Positions 8,357-18,043 of a stretch of DNA of 64,000 bases are shown piece by piece. Origin of the DNA: Hyphomicrobiales bacterium (lineage in GTDB: Bacteria > Pseudomonadota > Alphaproteobacteria > Rhizobiales > Rhizobiaceae); assembly GCA_900472295.1 (NCBI GenBank), contig UCIA01000003.1, forward strand, positions 126,063-190,062, given 5' to 3'. The translations under genes were made by a program, and so were the position numbers. How positions within the stretch are numbered: position 1 is the stretch's first letter; each line of letters opens with the position of its first letter. The notes under the pieces are model-generated. The model saw only the letters and a list, made by a program, of their open reading frames with translations. It did no database searches and had not been told where the DNA came from.

Positions 8357-8390
8357 ATCCACAGCTCCGTTCCTTGATTGGCCCGACGAT

Positions 8391-8410
8391 ATGTTATAGA
8401 AATATAACAT
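8391..8410. promoter_or_regulatory. ArsR operator palindrome overlapping the arsR-type start codon
   Basis: ATGTTATA (8391-8398) and TATAACAT (8403-8410) form a perfect 8-bp inverted repeat with a GAAA spacer. The ArsR start codon (8409-8411) begins within the right arm. Position between the divergent genes and perfect symmetry make it the probable binding site for the ArsR dimer, controlling both directions. Confidence 0.75.
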
Positions 8411-8732
8411 GTCAAGCCGAACCGCAGACGATCATGTTTTCAAGGCGTTGGCGCATCCGCGCCGGCGCGAATTGCTGGATCGGCTGAAAGAAGCGCCGCA
8501 GACCACCGGCATGCTGTGCGAGGCGTTTCCCGACATCGACCGCTGCACAGTCATGCTGCATCTCAAGGTGCTGGAAGAGGCCGAGCTGGTGGTGGCGAAG
8601 CGCGAGGGGCGCGAGCGCTGGAACCATCTCAACGCTCTGCCGATCAAGCACATCCATGACCGCTGGATCAGCCAGTATGCCGGCCACGCGCTCAGCATCA
8701 TCGACCGGCTGAAATCCGATCTCGAGGGCTGA
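8409..8732 (+). CDS. ArsR/SmtB-type transcriptional regulator
   Basis: The 107-residue protein is a single winged helix: DHVFKALAHPRRRELLDRL opens it and CTVMLHLKVLEEAELVVAK is the recognition helix and wing entry. No metal-binding cysteine motif is seen, so it probably belongs to the ArsR group that pairs with SRPBCC genes and responds to an organic ligand or works constitutively. No Shine-Dalgarno lies before ATG 8409, and the start overlaps the operator, suggesting a leaderless message. No later in-frame start would keep the domain intact. Confidence 0.9.
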   Translation: MSSRTADDHVFKALAHPRRRELLDRLKEAPQTTGMLCEAFPDIDRCTVMLHLKVLEEAELVVAKREGRERWNHLNALPIKHIHDRWISQYAGHALSIIDRLKSDLEG

Positions 8733-8912
8733 ACCGGCGCGGCTGGACGAATTGAGCCGATTTATCTATAAGCCGGCCATTCCGACAGAGAACGCCGTGC
8801 ATCCATCGCGTTGCACCTTGGACGGCTCTGAAAATTTGAATTCGAGTATCGCGGAAGACGAGGAGAGACCACCTCGCTTCGGGATGCTCTAGCCGAAGAC
8901 GACAGGAGTGCC

Positions 8913-9662
8913 ATGGCTGGCCATTCACAGTTCAAGAACATCATGCACCGCAAGGGCCGCCAGGACGCGGTGCGGTCGAAAATGTTTTCCAAGCTGGCGC
9001 GCGAAATCACCGTCGCCGCCAAGAGCGGTACGCCCGATCCATCGATGAACCCGCGCCTGCGCCTGGCGATCCAGAACGCCAAGGCGGTGTCGATGCCGAA
9101 GGACAACATCCAGCGCGCCGTCAACAAGGCGTCGATGGGCGATGCCGAAAATTACGAAGCGGTGCGCTATGAGGGCTATGGCCCGGGCGGCGTGGCGCTG
9201 ATCGTCGAGGCATTGACCGACAACCGCAACCGCTCGGCCTCGAACGTCCGCGCCGCCTTCACCAAGGCCGGCGGGGCGCTTGGCGAAACCGGCTCGGTGT
9301 CGTTCATGTGGAACCGCGCCGGCGAGATTTACTATCCGGCCTCCGTCGGCAGCGCCGACAAGGTCATGGACGCGGCGATCGAGGCCGGCGCCGATGACGT
9401 CGAGACCGACGAGGAAGGCCATACCATCTACTGCGGCTTCGAGAGCATGGGCGAAGTGTCGAAGGCACTGGAGGCCGCGCTCGGCGAGGCCGAATCGGTG
9501 AAGCCGATCTGGCAGCCGCAAAACAATGTCCCGGTCGACGAAGAGCGGGCGCAGTCGCTGATGAAGCTGGTCGCCACGCTCGAGGACGATGACGACGTAC
9601 AGAGCGTCTACGCCAATTTTGAAGTCGACGACGAGACTATGGCCAAGCTCAGCGCGGCATGA
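8913..9662 (+). CDS. YebC/PmpR-family DNA-binding regulatory protein
   Basis: The 249-residue protein begins with the hallmark [18 protein letters not shown] and carries [17 protein letters not shown] and the C-terminal P-V-D-E segment typical of this universally conserved family. Proteins of the family act as transcription regulators, and recent work also links YebC to translation of proline-rich stretches. CAGGAG stands before the ATG. Often found beside ruvC, it is separate here; ruvCAB lies 20 kb away. Confidence 0.95.
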   Translation: MAGHSQFKNIMHRKGRQDAVRSKMFSKLAREITVAAKSGTPDPSMNPRLRLAIQNAKAVSMPKDNIQRAVNKASMGDAENYEAVRYEGYGPGGVALIVEALTDNRNRSASNVRAAFTKAGGALGETGSVSFMWNRAGEIYYPASVGSADKVMDAAIEAGADDVETDEEGHTIYCGFESMGEVSKALEAALGEAESVKPIWQPQNNVPVDEERAQSLMKLVATLEDDDDVQSVYANFEVDDETMAKLSAA

Positions 9663-9755
9663 GTTTCTGACCGTCACACGGAAGTGTAGGCGAACGCCGT
9701 AGCCAAGGACTCCCCACCCAACGTATAGATCAGTCAGTGATCGACGGGAGGGGAG

Positions 9756-10541
9756 ATGACCGACGAAGGGATTCCACTTGCTGCTGCGATGGCTTGGCCT
9801 CGCCGCGGTGGCTTCTGGCGTCGGTTCCTTGCTTCGTTTATCGACTACCTTGTCGTGCTGATACCTCTCTATTTTCTGGTGGCTGGCTTGTTCGCGCTGA
9901 CCGACGGTGGGGTGAAAGGTCACTTCTGGCTCTTCTTAAGAACATGCAGCTCGGCCAAGGTGCACGGCGGTCCGTCGCTTGAACGGTACGATTGGCAGGT
10001 GTGCAAGTCGTCTCTCTTCGGCTTTCCAGTAGCCGATTGGGCAGTTGGCACCGCGAAGGAAACCCAGTCGGCGAGGCCCGAGACGGTTTCAATCGATCTT
10101 AATTCGAAGGGGAATTTTCGACCTACGGCGTTGGATCTGGGTTTCCTCCAGGTACCCGCTCTGGCGATCTATCTTCTTCTTATGGAGATGGCCTCGGGCC
10201 GATCAGTCGGTAAGCGGGCTTTGGTGCTCGTCGTTTATGACGAGAATGACTGGCAGAGAAGAGGCTTGCCCTTGCGAAAGGCGTTTCGTCGACAGGTGAT
10301 CAAGTTTCTCGGCACTTTCCCCGTCGTACTGACAGGGGCCTGGTTTGCCTTTCAGACCTGGGGGAGCTTTCCGCGACCTGCGCCGAGCTATGCCTGGTTC
10401 GAATTCGTGCCCGCCTTGGTCGCGATCGGCTTGTCTTTGGTCTGGCCGGTCTGGATCGGAATAACGATAGCGTTGGGCAATGAGCCGATCCATGATCGGG
10501 TTGCCGGCACAACCGTTCGCACCCGCGAGAGACATGAATGA
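9756..10541 (+). CDS. RDD-family membrane protein
   Basis: The protein has 261 residues and about four membrane segments. The family pattern is visible as RGGFWRRFLASFIDYLVVLI near residue 17 (the R-D pair in the first helix) and GRSVGKRALVLVVYDEND before the later helices. GGGAGGGGAG is a strong RBS. RDD proteins are poorly understood; some are proposed Na+/H+ antiporters. The next gene overlaps by four bases. Confidence 0.82.
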   Translation: MTDEGIPLAAAMAWPRRGGFWRRFLASFIDYLVVLIPLYFLVAGLFALTDGGVKGHFWLFLRTCSSAKVHGGPSLERYDWQVCKSSLFGFPVADWAVGTAKETQSARPETVSIDLNSKGNFRPTALDLGFLQVPALAIYLLLMEMASGRSVGKRALVLVVYDENDWQRRGLPLRKAFRRQVIKFLGTFPVVLTGAWFAFQTWGSFPRPAPSYAWFEFVPALVAIGLSLVWPVWIGITIALGNEPIHDRVAGTTVRTRERHE

Positions 10542-10849
10542 GCCTCCCGGATAAACCTCGGATCGTCATCACCTATTGCACGCAATGCCAGTGGCTTTTG
10601 CGAGCCGGCTGGATGGCGCAGGAGCTGCTCTCTACCTTTGGTACCGATCTGGGCGAAGTGACGCTGGTGCCGGGCACCGGCGGCATATTCACCATTTCCT
10701 GCAACGACGTGCTGGTCTGGGACCGCAAGCGCGACGGCGGTTTTCCTGAAGCCGCCAAGCTCAAGCAGTTGGTGCGCGACGTCATCGATCCGGACCGCGA
10801 TCTCGGCCATTCCGACCGCAAGGGTCACACGCAAAAAGACCCCGCCTGA
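10538..10849 (+). CDS. SelT/SelW/SelH (Rdx)-family protein, cysteine form
   Basis: This 103-residue thioredoxin-like protein has CTQC at residues 14-17, directly after the first strand, as in selenoprotein W with Cys instead of selenocysteine. GTGGIFTISCNDVLVWDRK follows, the family's typical second strand pair. It overlaps the RDD gene (ATGA), indicating translational coupling. Its last codons lie inside the terminator hairpin. A thiol redox role is inferred from the family. Confidence 0.88.
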   Translation: MSLPDKPRIVITYCTQCQWLLRAGWMAQELLSTFGTDLGEVTLVPGTGGIFTISCNDVLVWDRKRDGGFPEAAKLKQLVRDVIDPDRDLGHSDRKGHTQKDPA

Positions 10850-10862
10850 GCGGGGTCTTTTT
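10833..10862. terminator. Bidirectional intrinsic terminator
   Basis: GACCCCG (10838-10844) pairs with CGGGGTC (10851-10857), flanked by an A-run on the left and a T-run on the right. It ends the RDD-SelW-like operon and can also serve the convergent DUF1772 gene. The SelW-like stop codon is in the loop. Confidence 0.85.
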
Positions 10863-10880
10863 GCTTCGATGCAGCGCCTC

Positions 10881-11357
10881 TTAGAGCAGCGCGAAAATGA
10901 AGCAGGCCATCGCCACGATGGCGGTGATGGTGCGGACGTGGTTCCACATCACCCATTGGCTGAGATTGTTCGCCCACACGGCGGCGCCATTGGCGCTGTT
11001 CGGGTCGACGGCGGCGAGTGCATCGTTGAGCGGCACGTTGAAGACCATGGTCACGATCGGGTTGCCGATCAGGTAGATCACCGCGCCGGCTAGCAGCCAG
11101 TACGAGCCGGACTGGCTCCAACCCATGAGCGCCGCGGCGATAAGCACCAGGCAGATCAGGCCGGTGCCGAACAGCGCCGTCATGAAGGCCGGCGTGATCA
11201 CCGTGACGTTGATCGAATTCATCGCAGCGATGCCTTGAGGCACAGGCAGCCGGGCAAGCGCCGCCATGATGAAATTGGAAAAGGCGAAGAACACGCCGCC
11301 GACTATGCCCGAGCCGATTGCGGCAATGATGGTGAGGGTGGGAAGAAGCTTGATCAT
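10881..11357 (-). CDS. DUF1772 (anthrone-oxygenase-like) membrane protein
   Basis: This 158-residue protein has four predicted membrane helices and the family's conserved N-V-x-L-N-D-A and W-x-x-W-N-x-x-R features (NVPLNDALAAVD, WVMWNHVRT). Its ATG at 11357 follows the NmrA stop after a single base, so the two are translationally coupled. The family is related to anthrone oxygenases, but the activity is uncertain. It is the distal gene of the TetR-controlled NmrA operon. Confidence 0.83.
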   Translation of the reverse strand: MIKLLPTLTIIAAIGSGIVGGVFFAFSNFIMAALARLPVPQGIAAMNSINVTVITPAFMTALFGTGLICLVLIAAALMGWSQSGSYWLLAGAVIYLIGNPIVTMVFNVPLNDALAAVDPNSANGAAVWANNLSQWVMWNHVRTITAIVAMACFIFALL

Positions 11358-11358
11358 C

Positions 11359-12192
11359 TCATTTGCTCCAGATGCCGGTTGCGGCGGTTTCATTCGCGTA
11401 GGCCGAAAAGTCTTTCGGCGCGCGGCCGAGCACACGCTGGACACCGTCGGTCAGCGTCTCGTTGCGGCCGTCAAGCACTTCAGTGAACAGCTCGTTGAGC
11501 AGCCAGGCGATTTCGGGCGGCAGTTCGTGTGCCGCCGTCGCGGCGGTGAATTCGTCATGCGAGATCCTGACGTAGTCTATGTCGCGGCCGGTTGCCTTGG
11601 CGATCTCGGCGACTGCCTCGGCGAAGCTCAGCAGGCGTGGCCCCGTCAGCTCATAGAGCTGGCCGACATGGCCCTCTTCGGTCAGTGCGACGAAGGCGGC
11701 ATCGGCGATGTCGTCGACATCGACGAAGGGCTCGCCGACAGCGCCGACAGGCAAGGCCACTTCGCCTTGCAGCAGGGGCTCGACGAAAAAGCCTTCACTG
11801 AAATTCTGCGAAAACCAGGAACAGCGCAGGATCGTCCAGTCGGCGCCAGAAGCTTTGACCATCTCTTCGGCGCGCTGGGCTTCGGTCTCGCCGCGGCCGG
11901 AGAGCAGCACCAGGCGGGTGACGCCATTGGCCACCGCAAGCCTGGCGAAGGCGCCGACGGTTTCGGCGGCGCCGGGCACGGCGATGTCGGGATAGTAGCT
12001 GATGTAGACGGCACTCACGCCCTGCAAAGCCGGCCCCCAGGTTGACAGATGCTCCCAGTCGAAGGCCGGGCTGCCCGAACGCGAGCCGATGCGCACGGGA
12101 ATACCCTGCGCGGTCATGCGTTCGGCCAGGCGGCGGCCGGTCTTGCCGGTGCCGCCGAGGATCAGGATTGGTTTCGATGTCGTGTCAGTCAT
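11359..12192 (-). CDS. NmrA-like NAD(P)-binding oxidoreductase
   Basis: The 277-residue protein starts with a Rossmann motif ILGGTGKTGRRLAERM and resembles NmrA/QOR2-type atypical short-chain dehydrogenases. The catalytic YxxxK is not evident, consistent with NmrA-like proteins that sense NAD(P) or reduce quinones. ATG 12192 has AAAGGAAA upstream; a longer in-frame start at 12231 falls in the promoter. Divergent from the TetR gene. Confidence 0.88.
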   Translation of the reverse strand: MTDTTSKPILILGGTGKTGRRLAERMTAQGIPVRIGSRSGSPAFDWEHLSTWGPALQGVSAVYISYYPDIAVPGAAETVGAFARLAVANGVTRLVLLSGRGETEAQRAEEMVKASGADWTILRCSWFSQNFSEGFFVEPLLQGEVALPVGAVGEPFVDVDDIADAAFVALTEEGHVGQLYELTGPRLLSFAEAVAEIAKATGRDIDYVRISHDEFTAATAAHELPPEIAWLLNELFTEVLDGRNETLTDGVQRVLGRAPKDFSAYANETAATGIWSK

Positions 12193-12242
12193 TTCGGTTT
12201 CCTTTGCTTGACAAACATGAGCAATCCTCACATTTGCAAAAC

Positions 12243-12271
12243 GTGATAAACCCTCGTATTCTGCAAGTCAA
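12243..12271 (-). promoter_or_regulatory. Predicted sigma70 promoter for the NmrA-DUF1772 operon
   Basis: On the minus strand TTGACT (12271-12266) is followed after 17 bases by TATCAC (12248-12243), which gives a leader of about 43 nt. The TGAG-N5-CTCA element lies just downstream in the same intergenic space and could bind the TetR protein. Confidence 0.6.
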
Positions 12272-12300
12272 GCGCGTTGCTGAAGAATCTTGGAGGGGCC

Positions 12301-12936
12301 ATGGAAGGCGGGATGAGTGAGCAGGATGTCCAGGTCGCATCGCCGCGCCGGGCGCCCAGCCAGCAGCGTAGTCGCGAGCGGGTGGAGCGGATGCTGGCCG
12401 CCGCTTCGGCGCTGATTGCCGAACAAGGCAGCGATGCCATGCGCATGGGCGAGGTGGCGGAACGGGCAGGGGTGTCGATCGGTTCGCTCTACCAGTTCTT
12501 TCCCGACAAGCGGGCGATTGTCTGGGCGCTGGCCGAGCGCCACACCGCCGAAAGCCAGGCTTGCATTTCCGCTGCGCTGAAGGATGTCAGCGACGCCGAA
12601 GGTCTCGGGCGAGCGTTTTCGGAGCTGGTCGACATCTACTACCGGCTGTTTCTGGCTGAGCCGGTGATGCGCGACATCTGGTCCGGCACGCAGGCCGACA
12701 AGGCGCTGCGCCAGCTTGAACTCGCCGACAGCCGCGCCAATGCGGAATTCCTGACCGAGGTGCTGAAGCGGCTGAAGCCCGGCGCCGACCCGGTGGCGCT
12801 CGACACAACGGCATTTCTCGTCTGGCAGATGGGCGAAGCCGCGATGCGGCTGGCAATCTCGGTCGACCGGCAAGAGGGCGACAGGCTGGTCGCAGCTTAC
12901 AAGCGCATGGCGCTGAGAGAGTTATTGGAAGCGTAG
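12301..12936 (+). CDS. TetR-family transcriptional regulator
   Basis: The 211-residue protein has the TetR N-terminal helix-turn-helix (ASALIAEQGSDAMRMGEVA, then GVSIGSLYQFFPDKRAI) and an all-helical ligand domain. ATG 12301 directly follows GGAGGGG; ATG 12313 is an alternative start without loss of the domain. It is divergent from the NmrA-DUF1772 operon, which it probably represses. The ligand is unknown. Confidence 0.9.
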   Translation: MEGGMSEQDVQVASPRRAPSQQRSRERVERMLAAASALIAEQGSDAMRMGEVAERAGVSIGSLYQFFPDKRAIVWALAERHTAESQACISAALKDVSDAEGLGRAFSELVDIYYRLFLAEPVMRDIWSGTQADKALRQLELADSRANAEFLTEVLKRLKPGADPVALDTTAFLVWQMGEAAMRLAISVDRQEGDRLVAAYKRMALRELLEA

Positions 12937-12974
12937 GAGACGGCGCTCCTCTGGAGAAGGGAGCTGTGGCCAAC

Positions 12975-13002
12975 AAAAAACCCGCCACAAGGGCGGGTTT
13001 TT
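12975..13002. terminator. Bidirectional intrinsic terminator (rpmE and TetR gene)
   Basis: AAAACCCGCC (12977-12986) pairs with GGCGGGTTTT (12992-13001), with A and T runs on both flanks. It lies between the convergent TetR and rpmE genes and can stop both. Confidence 0.85.
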
Positions 13003-13025
13003 GATCTGCGAAAGGCCTGAGCCGC

Positions 13026-13247
13026 TTAGATGCCGAAGCCTTCGAAACGCTTCTTGAACTTCGACAGGCGGCCGCCGCGGTCGAGCAGGGTCTGCTGGCC
13101 GCCGGTCCAGGCCGGATGCGTGGTCGGGTCGATATCGAGGTTCATCGTATCGCCTTCCTTGCCCCAGGTCGAACGGGTCGAGTATTCGGTGCCATCGGTC
13201 ATGACGACCTTGATGGTGTGGTAGTCGGGATGGATGTCGGCCTTCAT
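13026..13247 (-). CDS. rpmE: 50S ribosomal protein L31, cysteine-less form
   Basis: The 73-residue product ([20 protein letters not shown] ... [13 protein letters not shown] ... RLSKFKKRF) is L31. The positions that hold the zinc CxxC motif in the C+ form are filled by other residues ([10 protein letters not shown]), so this is the zinc-independent C- type. It has its own promoter, a long leader with a hairpin, and a strong terminator downstream, typical of a monocistronic ribosomal protein gene. Confidence 0.97.
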   Translation of the reverse strand: MKADIHPDYHTIKVVMTDGTEYSTRSTWGKEGDTMNLDIDPTTHPAWTGGQQTLLDRGGRLSKFKKRFEGFGI

Positions 13248-13319
13248 TGTCGTGCTTCCTGGCTTGTGGCGCTGCCGACGGACCCATGGCCTGCGTCGAT
13301 GCGCCCCTTTTTAAAACTC

Positions 13320-13350
13320 GAAGCCGCAGCTATTGAAAAGCCACGGCTTC
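13320..13350 (-). other. Hairpin in the rpmE leader
   Basis: GAAGCCG (13320-13326) is complementary to CGGCTTC (13344-13350). On the minus strand this hairpin lies near the 5' end of a leader of about 110 nt between the predicted promoter and the L31 start, so it may have a role in autogenous control or mRNA stability. Confidence 0.45.
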
Positions 13351-13366
13351 TAAAACGGTCGGCGAG

Positions 13367-13395
13367 CCTATACATCAGCCGGAATTGAATCACAA
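13367..13395 (-). promoter_or_regulatory. Predicted sigma70 promoter of rpmE
   Basis: Minus-strand TTGTGA (13395-13390) and TATAGG (13372-13367) are separated by 17 bp, a good housekeeping promoter geometry. It overlaps the region upstream of the divergent ABC exporter gene. Confidence 0.6.
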
Positions 13396-13452
13396 GGCCG
13401 CGGCAGGCGCATATTGAAAGCGTCCATCCGAAGCGGCCAGAGGAAACGGGTC

Positions 13453-15255
<1,803 letters not shown>

Positions 15256-15296
15256 CCGGACGCCACTCTCGCACTTCGAAAAGTTATCTCGTTTAT

Positions 15297-16784
15297 TTAT
15301 GCGGCCCCGTAGCGCTGCTGCAGGTGACGGGTGAAGTGCGCGGCGTTCAGTTTCTCGCCGGTGGCGCGCTCGAGCAGTTCGGGCGTCGACCAGCGCGAAG
15401 CCTGCGACCAGATCTTGTCGCGGCGCCAGCCATTGATGGCCTCGAAGTTTCCTTTTGCCAGATCGCCGTTGGCGGAAGGATGCTCGCTGGTCAGCGCCGC
15501 CCATTGCTGAGCCGCCATCATCGCGCCCAGCGTATAGGACGGGAAATAGCCGAAGGCGGCACCTGGCCAATGCACGTCCTGCATCGGTCCGTCGGCCGGA
15601 TTGTCGATGGTCGACAGGCCTAGATACTCCTGCATCTTGGCATCCCATGCCTCTGGCAGGTCGGTGGCCTGCAGCCGCCCCGAGACAAGCTCCTGCTCCA
15701 GTTCGTAGCGCAGGATGACATGCAGCGGGTAGGTGACCTCGTCGGCATCGACGCGGATCAGACCGCGCTCGACCCGGTGGACATGCGGCAGGATGTCATC
15801 AAGCGACCAGGCCTCGCCGAGATGCTTTTCGACCACCGGCAGCGCCCAGCGCCAGAATTCGGGGTTGCGGCCGATCTGCTTTTCGACGAACAGGCTCTGG
15901 CTTTCATGCACCGCCATGCCGCGCGCCTTGCCGAGCGGCCAGTGCGCCCAGGCCTTCGGCAGGTTCTGCTCGTAGAGCGCATGGCCGGTCTCGTGCAGCA
16001 CGCCCATCAACGCGGAGAGGAAGTCGGACGTCTTGTAGCGGGTGGTGATGCGCACGTCGCTCGGCACGCCGCCGCAGAAAGGATGATGCGACACCGACAG
16101 CGAGCCATGGGTGAGGTCGAAGCCGACCGAAGCCATCATGGCAAGGCCAAGCTCGCGCTGCCGGTCGATCGCATAGCTGCCGGAAAGTGGCTTCAGCGGT
16201 CGGCTGGCCAGGCGCCCTTCCTGTACGGCCAGCGCTTCCGGCACGAAGCCCTTCAGGAATGTCTTCAGCTCAGTGAACACCGGCGTGATGTCAGCGGCAC
16301 GGTTGCCGGGATCATATTGCTCCATCAGCGCGTCGTAGGGATCGAGGCCGAGCGCGTCGGCACGCAAAGCGGCTTCCTCACGCACCAGCGCGATGACACC
16401 TTCGAGCGCCGGCAGGAAGCCGGCCCAGTCATTCTTGGCGCGCAGGTCGCGCCAGAGCTGCTCCGAGCGCATGCGCGCCACCGTCTGGCGCTCGACGAAT
16501 TCGACCGGCAGGCAGGTCAGGTTGGTGTATTGCCGACGCAATTCGCGGATTGCCGCCTGCTGCTCCTCGTTGAGCGCTTCCTGTTCGGCGGCGGCGAGCC
16601 AGTCTGCGATCTCCGGCGCCGTTGCCCTGACATGCAACATGCCGGCCAGGGATGACATGGCTTCGGCGCGCTTCTCGCCGCCGCCGACGGCCATGTGGGT
16701 CGCCTCGTCGGCGCCAAGGATGGCGAGCGCATGTTCCAGCGCTTCAAGCTTGTGGCCGAGGTCGTCGAGTTTTTGGAATGACAT
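15297..16784 (-). CDS. M32 family metallocarboxypeptidase
   Basis: The 495-residue enzyme carries the metalloprotease motif HETGH (in LHETGHALYEQ) and the downstream HESQSLFVE that supplies the third zinc ligand, both specific to carboxypeptidase Taq (M32). It removes C-terminal residues from peptides in the cytoplasm. An upstream extension of the frame to 16949 is rejected because residue 56 (ATG 16784) is the conserved family start. It is convergent with the ABC exporter. Confidence 0.93.
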   Translation of the reverse strand: MSFQKLDDLGHKLEALEHALAILGADEATHMAVGGGEKRAEAMSSLAGMLHVRATAPEIADWLAAAEQEALNEEQQAAIRELRRQYTNLTCLPVEFVERQTVARMRSEQLWRDLRAKNDWAGFLPALEGVIALVREEAALRADALGLDPYDALMEQYDPGNRAADITPVFTELKTFLKGFVPEALAVQEGRLASRPLKPLSGSYAIDRQRELGLAMMASVGFDLTHGSLSVSHHPFCGGVPSDVRITTRYKTSDFLSALMGVLHETGHALYEQNLPKAWAHWPLGKARGMAVHESQSLFVEKQIGRNPEFWRWALPVVEKHLGEAWSLDDILPHVHRVERGLIRVDADEVTYPLHVILRYELEQELVSGRLQATDLPEAWDAKMQEYLGLSTIDNPADGPMQDVHWPGAAFGYFPSYTLGAMMAAQQWAALTSEHPSANGDLAKGNFEAINGWRRDKIWSQASRWSTPELLERATGEKLNAAHFTRHLQQRYGAA

Positions 16785-16938
16785 GGCAGGTTCCGCGTTT
16801 TGGACGGCGCGAAAAGATACCAATGCGCCAGGGTTGGCAACCCTCAAAGGCTGGCCTCGCCGATGCGGCTTGCGCAGATGAGGGCGTGCGTGGAATGCTG
16901 GTTCGCGGCGCAACACCGCCGTGGAGGGGAGACTAAAA

Positions 16939-17292
16939 ATGATCGGCAATATTCTGGTCGGGCTGGTAGCTCTGATTCACCTCTATATCGTCTATCTGGA
17001 GATGGTGCTGTGGGACACGCCGCGCGGCCACAAGGCGTTCAACCTCAAGCCGGACTTCGCCAGCGCCTCGAAGGTACTTGCTGCCAATCAGGGGCTCTAT
17101 AACGGCTTCCTTGCCGCCGGGCTAATCTGGGGTCTCTCTCTCGGCGCGGCCGGGTTCCAGATCAAGGTGTTCTTCCTGCTTTGTGTCGTCGTCGCCGGGG
17201 TCTATGGCGCCGCGACCGTCAGCCGGAAAATCCTGTACATCCAGACCGCGCCGGCTGTGCTTGCGCTGCTCGCGCTCTGGCTCGGCTGGTGA
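16939..17292 (+). CDS. DUF1304 membrane protein
   Basis: The protein has 117 residues and four hydrophobic helices. The family pattern LVALIHLYIVYLEMVLWDTP and the later NQGLYNGFLAAGLIWGL are clear. ATG 16939 follows GGAGGGGA; GTG 16921 is a weaker upstream option. The family's function is not established, and nothing in the context specifies one. A strong hairpin follows the stop. Confidence 0.85.
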   Translation: MIGNILVGLVALIHLYIVYLEMVLWDTPRGHKAFNLKPDFASASKVLAANQGLYNGFLAAGLIWGLSLGAAGFQIKVFFLLCVVVAGVYGAATVSRKILYIQTAPAVLALLALWLGW

Positions 17293-17298
17293 CCAAAA

Positions 17299-17329
17299 GA
17301 CGCCCTTGGGGCAAGGCCCCAAGGGCGTC
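17299..17329. terminator. Strong hairpin after the DUF1304 gene
   Basis: A perfect 14-bp stem is formed by GACGCCCTTGGGGC (17299-17312) and its complement (17316-17329) with a 3-base loop. There is no T-run on the plus side but AAAAG precedes it, so on the minus strand it ends in CTTTTGG. It may be a terminator for the convergent secreted-protein gene as well. Confidence 0.7.
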
Positions 17330-17368
17330 AGGCAGTCCCTTCCCGTTCCTCAGATTTCGGGACCGATC

Positions 17369-17794
17369 TCAGCCGTTCGGATAATGACCGCCGTCGGAGC
17401 CGTCGCCCATGAGGAATCCGCTGCCGGTATCGACCATCAGCTTCTGGTTGACGTTGTCGAGACGGCGCAGCAGGTCGTGATACTGCGCGGCCGGGATCCT
17501 GCCATGGTCCGCGCCGGCGACCCTCTCGGCGGCCTGGCTGATATGGGCGGCGCGCAGATGCAGCCGTTGCGCCTCCGAAGTGGAGATGGAGTTCGCCTGT
17601 CTTGCATCGGTGATGCCCTGTTCGACGCCCTGCACCTGCTCTATCAGGCCGGTGATGCGCGGACCGGTCATGTCGGTCGGCTCGCTGGCGTCGAGAGCGC
17701 CCTTGTGATGTCCGGCGGCATAGGCGCCGGCGAGCGGGACAGCGACGAGAAGTGTGGTGAGGGCTGCAGTCCTGAGAGTCTTCAAAGAGCGCAT
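17369..17794 (-). CDS. Small secreted helical protein of unknown function
   Basis: The 141-residue product has a clear signal peptide (basic MRSLKTLR, a hydrophobic stretch, and a cleavage site near AYA). The mature part is a predicted helical bundle rich in Gln and Ala (ITGLIEQVQGVEQGITDAR), ending in a Gly/Asp-rich tail. AGGAGGAG precedes ATG 17794. I recognise no family; similar short periplasmic proteins occur in rhizobia as hypothetical proteins. It is monocistronic, with about 250 bp of upstream spacer. Confidence 0.75.
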   Translation of the reverse strand: MRSLKTLRTAALTTLLVAVPLAGAYAAGHHKGALDASEPTDMTGPRITGLIEQVQGVEQGITDARQANSISTSEAQRLHLRAAHISQAAERVAGADHGRIPAAQYHDLLRRLDNVNQKLMVDTGSGFLMGDGSDGGHYPNG

Positions 17795-18043
17795 GATGTG
17801 CGTCTCCTCCTGCTGTGGAAGGGGCAAGCGCTTTCGCTCCGCCTTCCGGACGCGGGCCGTCCGGTTCCATCGCGTCGCGATGGGAGGCATCGCCGGCGGT
17901 TCTCGGCCCTGCGCGGCAAATTAGGAGCCCAGAAACGCGAAGTGTAATTAAATAAAGATAATCTTTTCAGGCCTTGCCGAACTATCTGCATGCCCTATAG
18001 CTTAGCCGGCGAACAAGTTCTCGTGAAATGGCGTGATGATAAA

